A stretch of 64,000 bases of DNA from Hoeflea algicola (GTDB lineage Bacteria > Pseudomonadota > Alphaproteobacteria > Rhizobiales > Rhizobiaceae), in the NCBI RefSeq assembly GCF_026619415.1, contig NZ_JAOVZR010000001.1, positions 2,418,001 through 2,482,000 on the forward strand. Reading direction: 5' to 3'. Below are positions 47,066 to 56,394 of this stretch, piece by piece. The position numbers and the translations under genes were made by a program. The first letter of the stretch is position 1. Each line of letters starts with the position of its first letter. The notes below the pieces were generated by a model. The model was given only the letters and a program-made list of their open reading frames with translations. It was not told where the DNA came from and did no database searches.

Positions 47066-48115
47066 TCACCTCCAGCGCACGCGGTAGCGCATCAGCATGA
47101 TCGCCGCGACCATTGTCAAAAGCGACGTCGCCACCATCACCTGGGCAATGTAACTGGGCACATTGGCGCTGCGGCTCATAGCGTCGGCACCCACGAAGAT
47201 GCCCGCCACGAAGATTGCCGCGGCGATCACCCCGAGCGGATTGAGCAGCGCCAGCATCGCCACGACGATGCCGGTGTATCCATAGCCGGGCGACAGATCG
47301 AGCGTCAGGTTGCCTTTCAGCCCCGCCACTTCGGAGAAGCCTGCAAGTGCCGCCAGCCCGCCCGACAGCAGCGCCGTCTTGGCGATCACCCGGTTGACTG
47401 GAATGCCCGCGAAGCGCGCTGCCTCGGCATTGTGGCCGACGGCGCGCATCTCATAGCCGAGCACGGTTTTTTTCATGATCACCCAGACCACCACCGCCGA
47501 AGCAATCGCCAGGACAAACCCGAAATGCAGCCGCTTGCCCTGGATCAGCCGAGGCAATTGCGCCTCCGCGATCACCCGCTTGGACTGCGGCCAGCCGAGC
47601 CCCATCGGGTCCTTCAACGACCCCTCGAGCAGCATCGAGACAAACAACAGCACGATGAAGTTGAGCAGCAGCGTCGTCACCACTTCATCTACGCCAAAAC
47701 GGGTCTTGAGGATGGCAGGGCCGAGCAACGTCAGCGCGCCGGTCAGCATCGCCGCTACCATGATCAGCGGGATCAGCCCGCCCGACGGGATCGTCACCGC
47801 GCCGGTACCGAGCACCACCGTCATTACCCCGCCAAGATAGAGCTGGGCTTCGGCACCGATATTCCAGAGCCTGGCGCGAAACGCCACCGCCACCGCCAGG
47901 CCGGTAAAGATCAACGGCGTCGCCCGTGTCAGAGTTTCGACCAGCGCGAATTGCGAACCGGCGGCGCCCTTGAACACAAGATAAAACACCGTGAACGGCG
48001 AAGCGCCGGCAATCATCACCAGTACCGAGGAGAAAATCAGCGTCGCCAAGATCGCGCCTGCCGGCCATAAAATCGTCGCCGCAGTCGACCGCGTGCTTCT
48101 TGGTTCAAGCCGCAT
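47066..48115 (-). CDS. nucleoside ABC transporter permease (first)
   Basis: This 349-residue permease (NupP-like) has a basic N-terminus (residues 1-13), then membrane helices beginning TILWPAGAILATLIFSSVLV, and the family stretch ARLWNIGAEAQLYLGGVMTV. ATG 48115 has GAGGGAG 5-6 bases ahead and is preferred over a TTG 18 bases further upstream. It overlaps the ATPase gene by 11 bases. With the next gene it forms the heterodimeric channel of the importer. Confidence 0.9.
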   Translation of the reverse strand: MRLEPRSTRSTAATILWPAGAILATLIFSSVLVMIAGASPFTVFYLVFKGAAGSQFALVETLTRATPLIFTGLAVAVAFRARLWNIGAEAQLYLGGVMTVVLGTGAVTIPSGGLIPLIMVAAMLTGALTLLGPAILKTRFGVDEVVTTLLLNFIVLLFVSMLLEGSLKDPMGLGWPQSKRVIAEAQLPRLIQGKRLHFGFVLAIASAVVVWVIMKKTVLGYEMRAVGHNAEAARFAGIPVNRVIAKTALLSGGLAALAGFSEVAGLKGNLTLDLSPGYGYTGIVVAMLALLNPLGVIAAAIFVAGIFVGADAMSRSANVPSYIAQVMVATSLLTMVAAIMLMRYRVRWR

Positions 48116-49655
48116 CGCTGGCTCCCTCGTCAAGCCCGTGACCGGCCATCAGTTCGCCCAGTTCCATGATCGACAATTCACCCCGACCCGACGATTTTGA
48201 CAGGCGTCCGCGGTGGATCACAAGAATCCGGTCAGACAGCGTCTGGATTTCATCGAGATCCTCGGAGATCAACAGTACCGCCGCACCCCGGTCGCGCGCC
48301 TCGATCAGCCGCGCATGCACATAAGCCACCGCACCGACATCGAGCCCCCGCGTTGGCTGGCTGGCAAGGATGATATCCGGATTGCCATCAAGTGCCCGGC
48401 CGAGAATGAGTTTCTGCATGTTGCCGCCCGACAGCAGCCGCACAATGGCGTCCGGTGACGGGCATTTGACGTCATAGGCCTTGATGATATCGCTGGCAAA
48501 AGCGCTTGCCGCCTTCCAGTCGAGAAAGCCCATCCGCGAGAAACGCGGGCTGCGATAGGCTTCCGATATCACATTTTCGGCGACGCTCATGTCGCCGATC
48601 ATTCCGGTGGCGTGGCGGTCTTCCGGAATGCGCCCGAGGCCACGATCCAGCGCCGACCGCGGCGACCATTTGCCGGCACTTTCCCCATGCACAACGATGT
48701 CGCCCTCGCGCGCCTCGAGCGTACCGGAGATCAGCGCTGCAAGTGCCGCCTGGCCGTTGCCGGAGATCCCCGCCAGCCCGGTAATTTCACCGCCACGCAA
48801 CTGCATAGACACATTGGCAAGAGCAGCGCCGCCCATGGTTCGGGTGGAAATCCCGCGAAGCTCGAACAGGATGGCGCCGGGCGATGCCGGTCCGACCTGG
48901 TTGACCGGCAATTGCCCGCCAACCATCAATTCCGCCAGTTCGCGCCTTGTTGCATCGGCGGTCTTGCGCTCCCCGGCGAGCTTGCCGCCGCGCAACACCA
49001 CCACCCGGTCGGAGACCGATTGCACCTCGCCCAGCTTGTGGGAAATGAAGATCACCGACAGCCCGGCCGCTACCAGCTTTTTCAAAGTAACAAACAGCGC
49101 CTCGGTTTCCATCGGCGTCAGCACCGCCGTCGGCTCATCCAAGATGAGGATGCGGGCCTGCCGATAGAGCGCTTTGAGAATTTCGACCCGCTGCCGTTCA
49201 CCCACCGACAGATCCGCGATCATCCGGTCCGGCTCGACCTCAAGCCCGTAATCACTTGCGAGCGCGCGGATCCTGTCGCGCGCCGCAGCCGTGCCGAGAT
49301 TGAACGACCACAGCGACCGGGTGCCGAGAACGATGTTTTCAAGCACGGTCATCTGGTCGGCCAGGGTAAAGTGCTGGTGGACCATACCGATGCCCGCCGC
49401 CAGCGCCGCGTTCGGATCGCCAGGTGCCAGCGTTTCGCCAAAGGCTTCGATCTGTCCCTCATCGGCCGTGTAGTGGCCGAACAGGATATTCATTAGGGTT
49501 GTTTTGCCGGCACCGTTTTCGCCAAGCAGAGCCACCACCTCGCCGCGCCTGAGCGACAGCGAGATGGCGTCGTTGGCCACAAGGGCTCCGAACCTCTTGG
49601 TGATGCCCGAGAGACGGAGAACGATCTCCGCCTCCGGGCGGTCAGCCGCGTTCAT
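48105..49655 (-). CDS. nucleoside ABC transporter ATP-binding protein (two ATPase domains)
   Basis: This 516-residue protein contains two fused ABC domains, as in ribose/nucleoside importers. The first has Walker A GENGAGKTTLMNIL, signature LSVGERQRVEILK and Walker B ILILDEPTAVL. The second has a degenerate Walker A (GISGNGQAALAAL, no Lys) and an intact-looking signature LSGGNMQKLILGRAL. Only one site is expected to be fully active. The start overlaps the binding-protein stop by 1 base. Confidence 0.92.
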   Translation of the reverse strand: MNAADRPEAEIVLRLSGITKRFGALVANDAISLSLRRGEVVALLGENGAGKTTLMNILFGHYTADEGQIEAFGETLAPGDPNAALAAGIGMVHQHFTLADQMTVLENIVLGTRSLWSFNLGTAAARDRIRALASDYGLEVEPDRMIADLSVGERQRVEILKALYRQARILILDEPTAVLTPMETEALFVTLKKLVAAGLSVIFISHKLGEVQSVSDRVVVLRGGKLAGERKTADATRRELAELMVGGQLPVNQVGPASPGAILFELRGISTRTMGGAALANVSMQLRGGEITGLAGISGNGQAALAALISGTLEAREGDIVVHGESAGKWSPRSALDRGLGRIPEDRHATGMIGDMSVAENVISEAYRSPRFSRMGFLDWKAASAFASDIIKAYDVKCPSPDAIVRLLSGGNMQKLILGRALDGNPDIILASQPTRGLDVGAVAYVHARLIEARDRGAAVLLISEDLDEIQTLSDRILVIHRGRLSKSSGRGELSIMELGELMAGHGLDEGASDAA

Positions 49656-50692
49656 CAGTTGGACTTGGGCTCTTCGTCGTTGATCGCGACTTCAAACGTG
49701 CCGGCACGGATCGCCGCCTCGCGCTCAGCCACGAGCTTCATCGCCTCTTCCGGTACCTTTGCTTCAAAGGTACCCAGCGGCGCCAGCGAACAGCCGTCTT
49801 CCTTCATGAAGGAATAGACGCCATAGTTCTCCGCCTTGAAGGAACCCGCCTTGACCATTTCGATCGCATGATCGAGCGTCGGTTCGAAATGCCACAGCGC
49901 CGAGGCCGCCACCGTGTCGGGATAATCCGACTGGGTGTCGATCACGTTGCCGATTGCGAGCACGCCCTTTTCCTTGGCCGCATCGGAGACGCCGAAGCGC
50001 TCGGCATAGAGAATATCGGCGCCACCATCGATCTGCGCAAAAGCAGTTTCCTTGGCTTTCGGCGGATCGAACCAGGAGCCGATAAAGGCGACCTGAAACT
50101 TGGCGTCAGGGGCGGTTTCCTTAACGCCTGCCATGAAGGCGTGCATCAACCGGTTGACCTCGGGTATCGGGAAGCCGCCAACCATGCCGATATTGTTGTT
50201 CTTGGTCATGGCACCGGCGATGATGCCGGAGAGGTAGGAGGCATCCTGGATGTAGTTGTCGAACACTGCGAAGTTAGGCGCGTCATCCTTGGGCATAAAG
50301 CTCGAACCCATCAGGAAAGCGGTTTCCGGATAGTCGCGCGCTACCTGACGGGCGGCATCCTCGACGCCAAACACTTCGCCGATGATCAGGTCGTGCCCGG
50401 CTTCTGCATATTCGCGCATGACGCGTTCGTAGTCATTGTTGGACGTGTTTTCAGAAAACACATATTCGATGTCGCCACGCTCCACCGCCGCGTTTGCGGC
50501 CTTGTGAATCCGGCTGACCCACTGCTGTTCGACCGGAACGGTGTAGATCGCCGCCACCTTGATCGGGCCATCGGCGCGTGCCCGACCGATCATGGCAGGC
50601 AGTGTCAGGAGCGCCGCACCCGCGGCTGCACCAGCCAGCAAATGGCGGCGTTTGAGAGAAAGGGGGCGGCTTGTAGAAGGAATTCTGGTCAT
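49655..50692 (-). CDS. BMP-family nucleoside-binding lipoprotein-like substrate-binding protein
   Basis: This 345-residue periplasmic protein (Med/BMP, PnrA-like) captures nucleosides or nucleobases. A twin-arginine-like signal (LKRRHLLAGAAAGAALLTL, residues 12-30) leads to cleavage near RARA-D. The mature part has KVAAIYTVPVEQQWVSRIH and LIIGEVFGVEDAARQVARD. GGAG precedes ATG 50692 and rejects a start 57 bases upstream. There is no lipobox Cys. It is the first gene of the operon leading to codA. Confidence 0.9.
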   Translation of the reverse strand: MTRIPSTSRPLSLKRRHLLAGAAAGAALLTLPAMIGRARADGPIKVAAIYTVPVEQQWVSRIHKAANAAVERGDIEYVFSENTSNNDYERVMREYAEAGHDLIIGEVFGVEDAARQVARDYPETAFLMGSSFMPKDDAPNFAVFDNYIQDASYLSGIIAGAMTKNNNIGMVGGFPIPEVNRLMHAFMAGVKETAPDAKFQVAFIGSWFDPPKAKETAFAQIDGGADILYAERFGVSDAAKEKGVLAIGNVIDTQSDYPDTVAASALWHFEPTLDHAIEMVKAGSFKAENYGVYSFMKEDGCSLAPLGTFEAKVPEEAMKLVAEREAAIRAGTFEVAINDEEPKSN

Positions 50693-51008
50693 GGCTGACG
50701 CTCCTGTTGAATATTGATCTAAGCTGAACCCGTCTTTATTTTTGACCAAAAGATAAAACGTGCGCGCGGCATTGGCAACTGCTGTTGGAACGCCTTTTGG
50801 AAATATCGGGCCGGGCAGGTTGAAGCCGATAGCTACACTGCCATACCGGGAGAAAATCGTCTGGCCAGTTGGGGCTTTACGGACAGGCTAGTGGCGGCTT
50901 TGGCTTGCACATTCCCGGGGATCAGGCACAACGGAAACAGGTCTTGAAGACGCATACCAGATCCGTTCCGCCTTGTTCAAGCAGGCTAGTCGCACCTACA
51001 AAAGGGAC
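50693..51008. other. divergent intergenic region between the nucleoside operon and acetate kinase
   Basis: No gene is visible in these 316 bases. The side next to the binding-protein gene is AT-rich and holds the RutR-like site at 50742-50757. The side next to acetate kinase shows no clear motif. Confidence 0.5.
50742..50757. promoter_or_regulatory. RutR-like half-palindrome upstream of the nucleoside operon
   Basis: TTGACCA-AA-AGATAAA has the exact left half of the RutR-type operator TTGACCA-N2-TGGTCAA and 4 of 7 matches in the right half. It lies 50-65 bases upstream of the binding-protein start. A pyrimidine-responsive regulator would suit a cytosine-catabolic operon, but the weak right half makes this tentative. 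Confidence 0.35.
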
Positions 51009-52181
51009 ATGACCGACATGACCACACGAGATCACCGCACTTTGATGGCGCTCAATTGCGGCTCCTCCTCGATCAAGTTTGCGCTGTTTGCGCCGGACCG
51101 GCAACGGCTGTTCTCCGGTAGCGTCGATGCAATCGGCAATGGCCAGACACCAAGGCTAAGACTGGATGGCAACGAGGCGAAACAATTCGGGGACACGTCG
51201 GAAGGCCACGCCACGCTGCTGCCGCGGCTGATCAGCGAGATCATTCAACCGCGCGCCGGCGCCATTGACGGCGTCGGCCATCGGGTGGTTCACGGCGGTG
51301 AACGGTTCAGCGCCCCGGTGCTGGTCGATCCGGAGGTCCGCGCGGCAATCGCCGCGTTGATACCGCTGGCGCGAAGTCACCAGCCACATAATCTGGCCGG
51401 CATAGACGCCGCGATTGCTGCACTGCCGGGCACCCCTCAGGCTGCCTGTTTCGACACCGCATTTCACGTCGATGTGCCCATCGTTCGCCGCGAAATGGCC
51501 CTGCCCCGCAGCTATGCCCGGGAAGGTTTGCTGCGCTACGGTTTTCACGGCCTGGCCTACGAACATGTCGCGGCCACCCTGCCCCGTCTTGGGCTGGCGG
51601 ACAGCCGGGTAATCGCCTGCCATCTCGGCAACGGCTCCTCGATCTGCGCCATGATCAACGGCAAGAGCGCCTGGACCTCGATGGGCTTCACACCGCTTGA
51701 TGGGCTGATGATGGGCCAGCGCCCGGGACGGCTCGATCCCGGCGCCGTGCTGTGGCTGCTTGAGCGCCACCAGGGCGACGCGGCGACGGTGAGCGACTTG
51801 TTCTACCACCAGAGCGGCCTTGTCGGCGTATCGGGCGTTTCAAACGACATGCGGCTATTGCTGGCCAGCACCGAGGCCGATGCCGGCTTCGCCGTCGAGA
51901 TGTATGTCGACCGTCTGGTTCAGGAAATCGGCGCGGCGATGACCAGCATCGGTGGCTGCGATGCTTTGGTATTTTCAGGCGGCATCGGCGAGAACGCGGC
52001 CCCGGTCCGGGCAAGAGTGCTTGAGAAACTGCAATGGCTCGGCTTCGCGCTTGCAGCCGATGCCAACACATCGGCGGCGGAGCGGCTGACCAGTCCCGAC
52101 AGCACCCGCCACGCCTTCATCGTCAAGGCCGACGAGGAACTGGTGATCGTCAACGCGGTCTCAGCCCTGCTGCAAGACTAA
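51009..52181 (+). CDS. ackA: acetate kinase
   Basis: This 390-residue ASKHA-fold kinase interconverts acetate plus ATP with acetyl phosphate. Motifs seen are LNCGSSSIKFALF, GHRVVHGGERF, ACFDTAFHVDVP, YGFHGLAYEHV, ACHLGNGSSICA and FSGGIGENAAPVRA. The start is ambiguous among ATGs at 51009, 51018 and 51045 because the AAAAGGG stretch fits none perfectly. No phosphotransacetylase or phosphoketolase gene is adjacent. Confidence 0.93.
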   Translation: MTDMTTRDHRTLMALNCGSSSIKFALFAPDRQRLFSGSVDAIGNGQTPRLRLDGNEAKQFGDTSEGHATLLPRLISEIIQPRAGAIDGVGHRVVHGGERFSAPVLVDPEVRAAIAALIPLARSHQPHNLAGIDAAIAALPGTPQAACFDTAFHVDVPIVRREMALPRSYAREGLLRYGFHGLAYEHVAATLPRLGLADSRVIACHLGNGSSICAMINGKSAWTSMGFTPLDGLMMGQRPGRLDPGAVLWLLERHQGDAATVSDLFYHQSGLVGVSGVSNDMRLLLASTEADAGFAVEMYVDRLVQEIGAAMTSIGGCDALVFSGGIGENAAPVRARVLEKLQWLGFALAADANTSAAERLTSPDSTRHAFIVKADEELVIVNAVSALLQD

Positions 52182-52243
52182 CTGCACGCCCTTGGCCTTG
52201 GCGCCAAACACCCATCACTCTCCTGACCTGAGATTGCCAGCGC

Positions 52244-55200
52244 CTAGCTTGCTGCCACCGGATCAGTTGCGGGTGTTATCGTATCAGCCGAGTCTGTGCC
52301 CTCGTCCTGCGGATCACGTTTGACCCGGAACACCGCCAGATAGAGCGCCGGGGCGAAGAACAGCGTGATCACGGTACCGGCAATGATGCCGCCCATCATC
52401 GCATAGGCCATTGGTCCCCAAAAAATCTGCCGCGAGATCGGGATCAGCGCCAGGCTCGCCGCCGCCGCCGTCAGCAGGATAGGGCGCGAGCGCGCGTCGG
52501 AAGCTTCAAACACCGCATCCCATGCCGAACGCCCCTTGCGACGCAGCACTTCGACCTCGTCGATCAGGATGATCGAGTTGCGGATCAGGATGCCGATCAG
52601 CGCCAGCACCCCGAGGATCGCCACAAAACCCAGCGGCGCGCCGGACGGCACCAGCGCTGCGACCACACCGATCAGTCCCAGCGGCGCCACGCACAGAACC
52701 ACGAAGGCAAGCCTGAAGCTCTGCATCTGGATCATGATCAGGGTCAACATGATCAGCACCATCAGCGGCACGACGGCGACAATCGGTGCCTGGCTCTTCG
52801 CACTTTCGGCCACCGACCCGCCGACTTCGACATGATAGCCGGTGGGCAGCGTGTTGTTGAATTCGGCTATCTGCCCCGCCAGCGCGGTGACGATGGTTGC
52901 CGGCTGATCCTTGGTCGAAATCGCCGCCTTGACGGTGATCGTTGGCATACGCCCGCGTTGATGGATGACCGGCGGCTCGGTATCATAGCTGAAATTGGCA
53001 ACCGATCTCAGCGGGATCGTCGTTGTCGAGCCGCTGGCGGCGAGTTGCAGCCCGGCCAGTGCCTCCACCGATTGCCGCGAGGCCATGTCGCCACGCGCGA
53101 CAATATCCACCAGATAGGCAGCATCGCGAAGCTCCGTAACCGTTGTGCCATCATAGATTCCGTTCAGCGCAGCGGCGATATCGCGCTGGGTGATGCCCAG
53201 TTGGCGCGCCTTGTCCTGAAGGATGTCCACACGCACCACACGGGTCGGCTCGTTCCAGTCCATGACGATGCCCGACAGACGGGGATCGGTGGCGACCAGA
53301 GCGGTCAGATCCCGCGCCTGATCACGCACCTTCTCGATATCCGGCCCGGAGATGCGATACTGCACCGGCCGACCGACCGGCGGCCCGATTTCCAGCAGTT
53401 TAATGAAGATATCGGTGCCCGGAAACTCGTTGGCGGCGACCTCTCCCAGTTCGACACGCAAGGCGTCACGGGCTTCCACCGACGGGGTCTGGATGACGAG
53501 TTGCCCCATATTGGGGCCAGGTGTCGGCACATCATAGGCCAGCAGGAACCGCGGCGCCCCGCGCCCCACATAAGATGACCAGAACAACACCTTGTCGTTG
53601 TTCTCGAGCCGGCTTTCCATGCGGGCCATTTCTGCCGCGGTCGCCGAGATCGACGCATTTTGCGGCAAGGTGAAATCCAGAATCAGCTCGGGTCGGTCGG
53701 AATTGGGAAAGAACTGCTGTTCGACAAACCGCATCCCGAAGACCGACAGCCCGAAGACGCCGATGGTCAAGCCGATCGTCAGCCAGCGATGGTTCATGCT
53801 GGCGTTCAGCATCCGGTGAAACACGCGCCGCATACGACCGGGTTCGCCAGTGTGATGTTTCATCTTGGCCGGCAGGAACGTCACCCCAAGGAGCGGCGCA
53901 AACAACACCGCAACAATCCATGAGACCACCAGCGCGACGGCAATGACGACGAACAGCGAAAACGTGAATTCGCCCGCCGCCGAAGAATTAAGCCCGATCG
54001 GAATGAACCCGGCCACCGTGACCAGCGTCCCGGTGAGCATCGGAAAGGCAATCGATGTCCAGGCATAGGAGGCCGACTTGAACAGCGTCTCGCCTTTTTC
54101 AAGCCGCGAAATCATCGTCTCGATCGCGATCATCGCGTCATCGACCAGCAATCCCAGCGCAATGATCAGCGCCCCCAGCGAAATCCGCTGCAGCGTCAGG
54201 CCGACATAATCCATGACCACAAAGGTGATGGCCAGAACCAGCGGAATGGTCAGTGCGACAACGAGCCCGGCACGCATCCCGAGCGAAATGAAACTGACAG
54301 CGAGCACGATCAGCACCGCTTCCAGCAGCGCCTGCAGGAAGTGGCCGACGGCCTCATCGACAACCGTCGGCTGGTCGGCGACCAGATGGATATCGATACC
54401 GACCGGCAATTGCGACTCGGCCTTGGCAATCACCTCTTCAAGTTCCGTACCAAAGTCGATGATGTTGGCGCCGCGTTTCATACCGACCGCGAGACCGACC
54501 GCATCCTGTCCCTTGTAGCGGAACAGCGTAGACGGCGGATCAACATAGGCGCGGCGGATATCGGCGACATCAGTCAGTCGGAAGAACCGGTCACCGACGC
54601 GAAGATTGATGTCCTCCAGGCTTTGCGCGCCCGAGAACTGCCCACCGATCCGCACCAGCACCTGCTCCGGGCCGGTGTCGATCACGCCCGATGGCAATAT
54701 CGCATTCTGCGCGGCGAGCGTATCCTGCACGGCCTGCCGGTTGAGCCCCAGCGCAGCAAGCCGGTCGGTCGAGAATTCGAGATAGAGAACCTCGTCGCGG
54801 GTGCCGAACAACTCGACCTTCCCGGCATCCGGCAGCGCCTGGACCGCTCGTCGGACAGATTCGACGTGGTCACGTACCTCGCGCGGCGAAAACCCGTCGG
54901 AAGTGAAGGCATAGAGATTGCCGAAGACATCGCCAAAACTGTCATTGAACTGAAAGCCGGCAAACTCTGCCGGAAATTCGGGACGGATATCGGCCATCAT
55001 GTTGCGAACCCGTTGCCAGATTCGCGACAGGTCGTCGCCACGGGTTGTCGGCTGCAGCTCCAGATAGACAATGCTCAGACCCGGTCGGGTGACTGATCGG
55101 GTGAAATCCAGTTCATCGAGGTCCTCGAGTTTCTTTTCGATCCGGTCGGTGATCTGCGTCAGCGTTTCCCGTGTATCCGCGCCGGGAAGGGCCGCGGTAA

Positions 55201-55348
55201 TGATCATCGTCTTGATGTCGAAATTCGGGTCTTCCTCGCGTCCGATCGAGACATAGGAAATGACACCCGCGACCAGCGAAACGATCATCAGGAACCAGAC
55301 CAGCGAGCGATGGTTGAGCGCCCAGTCGGAGAGATTGAATTTGTTCAT
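52244..55348 (-). CDS. RND efflux pump inner-membrane transporter (TriC-like)
   Basis: This 1034-residue proton-driven exporter has the RND layout: an N-terminal helix, a large periplasmic loop, helices 2-7, a second loop, and helices 8-12. Proton-relay Asp403 and Asp404 lie in GLLVDDAMIAIE. The segment ILIRNSIILIDEVE matches the second half. Its ATG overlaps the adaptor gene by 4 bases. Two adaptors precede it, as in Pseudomonas TriABC. No outer-membrane channel gene is adjacent, so a shared TolC-type protein is expected. Substrates are unknown. Confidence 0.92.
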   Translation of the reverse strand: MNKFNLSDWALNHRSLVWFLMIVSLVAGVISYVSIGREEDPNFDIKTMIITAALPGADTRETLTQITDRIEKKLEDLDELDFTRSVTRPGLSIVYLELQPTTRGDDLSRIWQRVRNMMADIRPEFPAEFAGFQFNDSFGDVFGNLYAFTSDGFSPREVRDHVESVRRAVQALPDAGKVELFGTRDEVLYLEFSTDRLAALGLNRQAVQDTLAAQNAILPSGVIDTGPEQVLVRIGGQFSGAQSLEDINLRVGDRFFRLTDVADIRRAYVDPPSTLFRYKGQDAVGLAVGMKRGANIIDFGTELEEVIAKAESQLPVGIDIHLVADQPTVVDEAVGHFLQALLEAVLIVLAVSFISLGMRAGLVVALTIPLVLAITFVVMDYVGLTLQRISLGALIIALGLLVDDAMIAIETMISRLEKGETLFKSASYAWTSIAFPMLTGTLVTVAGFIPIGLNSSAAGEFTFSLFVVIAVALVVSWIVAVLFAPLLGVTFLPAKMKHHTGEPGRMRRVFHRMLNASMNHRWLTIGLTIGVFGLSVFGMRFVEQQFFPNSDRPELILDFTLPQNASISATAAEMARMESRLENNDKVLFWSSYVGRGAPRFLLAYDVPTPGPNMGQLVIQTPSVEARDALRVELGEVAANEFPGTDIFIKLLEIGPPVGRPVQYRISGPDIEKVRDQARDLTALVATDPRLSGIVMDWNEPTRVVRVDILQDKARQLGITQRDIAAALNGIYDGTTVTELRDAAYLVDIVARGDMASRQSVEALAGLQLAASGSTTTIPLRSVANFSYDTEPPVIHQRGRMPTITVKAAISTKDQPATIVTALAGQIAEFNNTLPTGYHVEVGGSVAESAKSQAPIVAVVPLMVLIMLTLIMIQMQSFRLAFVVLCVAPLGLIGVVAALVPSGAPLGFVAILGVLALIGILIRNSIILIDEVEVLRRKGRSAWDAVFEASDARSRPILLTAAAASLALIPISRQIFWGPMAYAMMGGIIAGTVITLFFAPALYLAVFRVKRDPQDEGTDSADTITPATDPVAAS

Positions 55349-56394
55349 TCGGTTTCACGCGGGCCGACGACCTGCCCTTCCTTGAGTGAATGAATTCCCT
55401 TGATGACCACTTCATCGCCCGCCGTCAGCCCTGAGGAAACAATGGCGAAGCCGCCACTGGTGGCGCCGAGTTCGACCTGACGCAGGGCAATGGTGTCATC
55501 GCTGCGGTCAACCACCCATACAGCCCGCGGATCGAGCAGCGCCGAGAGCGGAACGAAGATGTCCTGGTGTCCACTGCCGGCCGGTGTGACCTTTACCAGC
55601 GCCCCAAGCCGGAACGCCGGCGGTGCGGATTCGAGTGTCAGATGCAGGCGGTGCGTCCGGGTGGCGCGTTCTGCCACCGGGTCAATCCGCGCCAGCACCG
55701 CTGCTGCTGTTACCCCGTCATTGGCGAGCAGCCGGGCGGTGAAGCGATCGCCGATGGCACGCACCACAGCCGAATCCTCGGATACATCAATGATGATTTC
55801 CCGTTCGCCAATAGCCGCAAGCCTGAGGATCGCCTGCCCTGCCGAGAGGGTCGCCCCCGCTTCTGCCAGCGTCTCGGTGACGACACCATCGAACGGTGCG
55901 CTCAAAGTCGCCAGATCCCGGATATCGGCGGCCCGCGCCCGCGAGGCCAGTGCCTGTTCCAGACGCGCCTGTGCCGAAACCAGCGCCCGTTCGCTGTCCT
56001 CCAGTCGGGTAGCGCTGCCGACCCCGCGTTCGGACAGTTCCTTGGCCCGATCACGCGCATCGGTCGCCGAGCGAAGTTGCGCCCGTGCCACCGTCACACC
56101 GGCCTCGGCAGTGCGCAGATCGGCGTCAAAATCTTCGGTACTGAGCTGCGCCAGTACATCGCCCTTTGTAACAATATCTCCTGTTCCCGCCGGACGCGCG
56201 GCAACCGTGCCGATAATCGGAAAACCAAGCGCCGTCTCGGTGCGGGCAACAACCACACCGGTATAGCTTTGCAACAGGCTGGCCTGCTGGTCGACAAGGA
56301 TGGACACCACCGGGCGCGCCGGTTCGGCGGCCGGTGCCTGAAATGCCAGACCGAACGTCAGGCCGAGCGCGTAGACGAAAACCAGTCGCTTCAT
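55345..56394 (-). CDS. RND periplasmic adaptor (second)
   Basis: This 349-residue membrane-fusion protein has a signal peptide (MKRLVFVYALGLTFGLAFQA), a lipoyl half-motif (VARTETALGFPIIGTVAARP), a helical hairpin (about residues 95-145), and a beta-barrel (LSAPFDGVVTETLAEAGATL). It bridges the RND pump and an outer-membrane channel. It overlaps both neighbours by 4 bases. Confidence 0.9.
   Translation of the reverse strand: MKRLVFVYALGLTFGLAFQAPAAEPARPVVSILVDQQASLLQSYTGVVVARTETALGFPIIGTVAARPAGTGDIVTKGDVLAQLSTEDFDADLRTAEAGVTVARAQLRSATDARDRAKELSERGVGSATRLEDSERALVSAQARLEQALASRARAADIRDLATLSAPFDGVVTETLAEAGATLSAGQAILRLAAIGEREIIIDVSEDSAVVRAIGDRFTARLLANDGVTAAAVLARIDPVAERATRTHRLHLTLESAPPAFRLGALVKVTPAGSGHQDIFVPLSALLDPRAVWVVDRSDDTIALRQVELGATSGGFAIVSSGLTAGDEVVIKGIHSLKEGQVVGPRETE

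Noticed and set aside
46922..48070. 382-codon plus-strand frame rich in His, Arg and Gln opposite the permeases
   Set aside because: The composition is the typical reverse complement of membrane-protein codons, and no family is visible.
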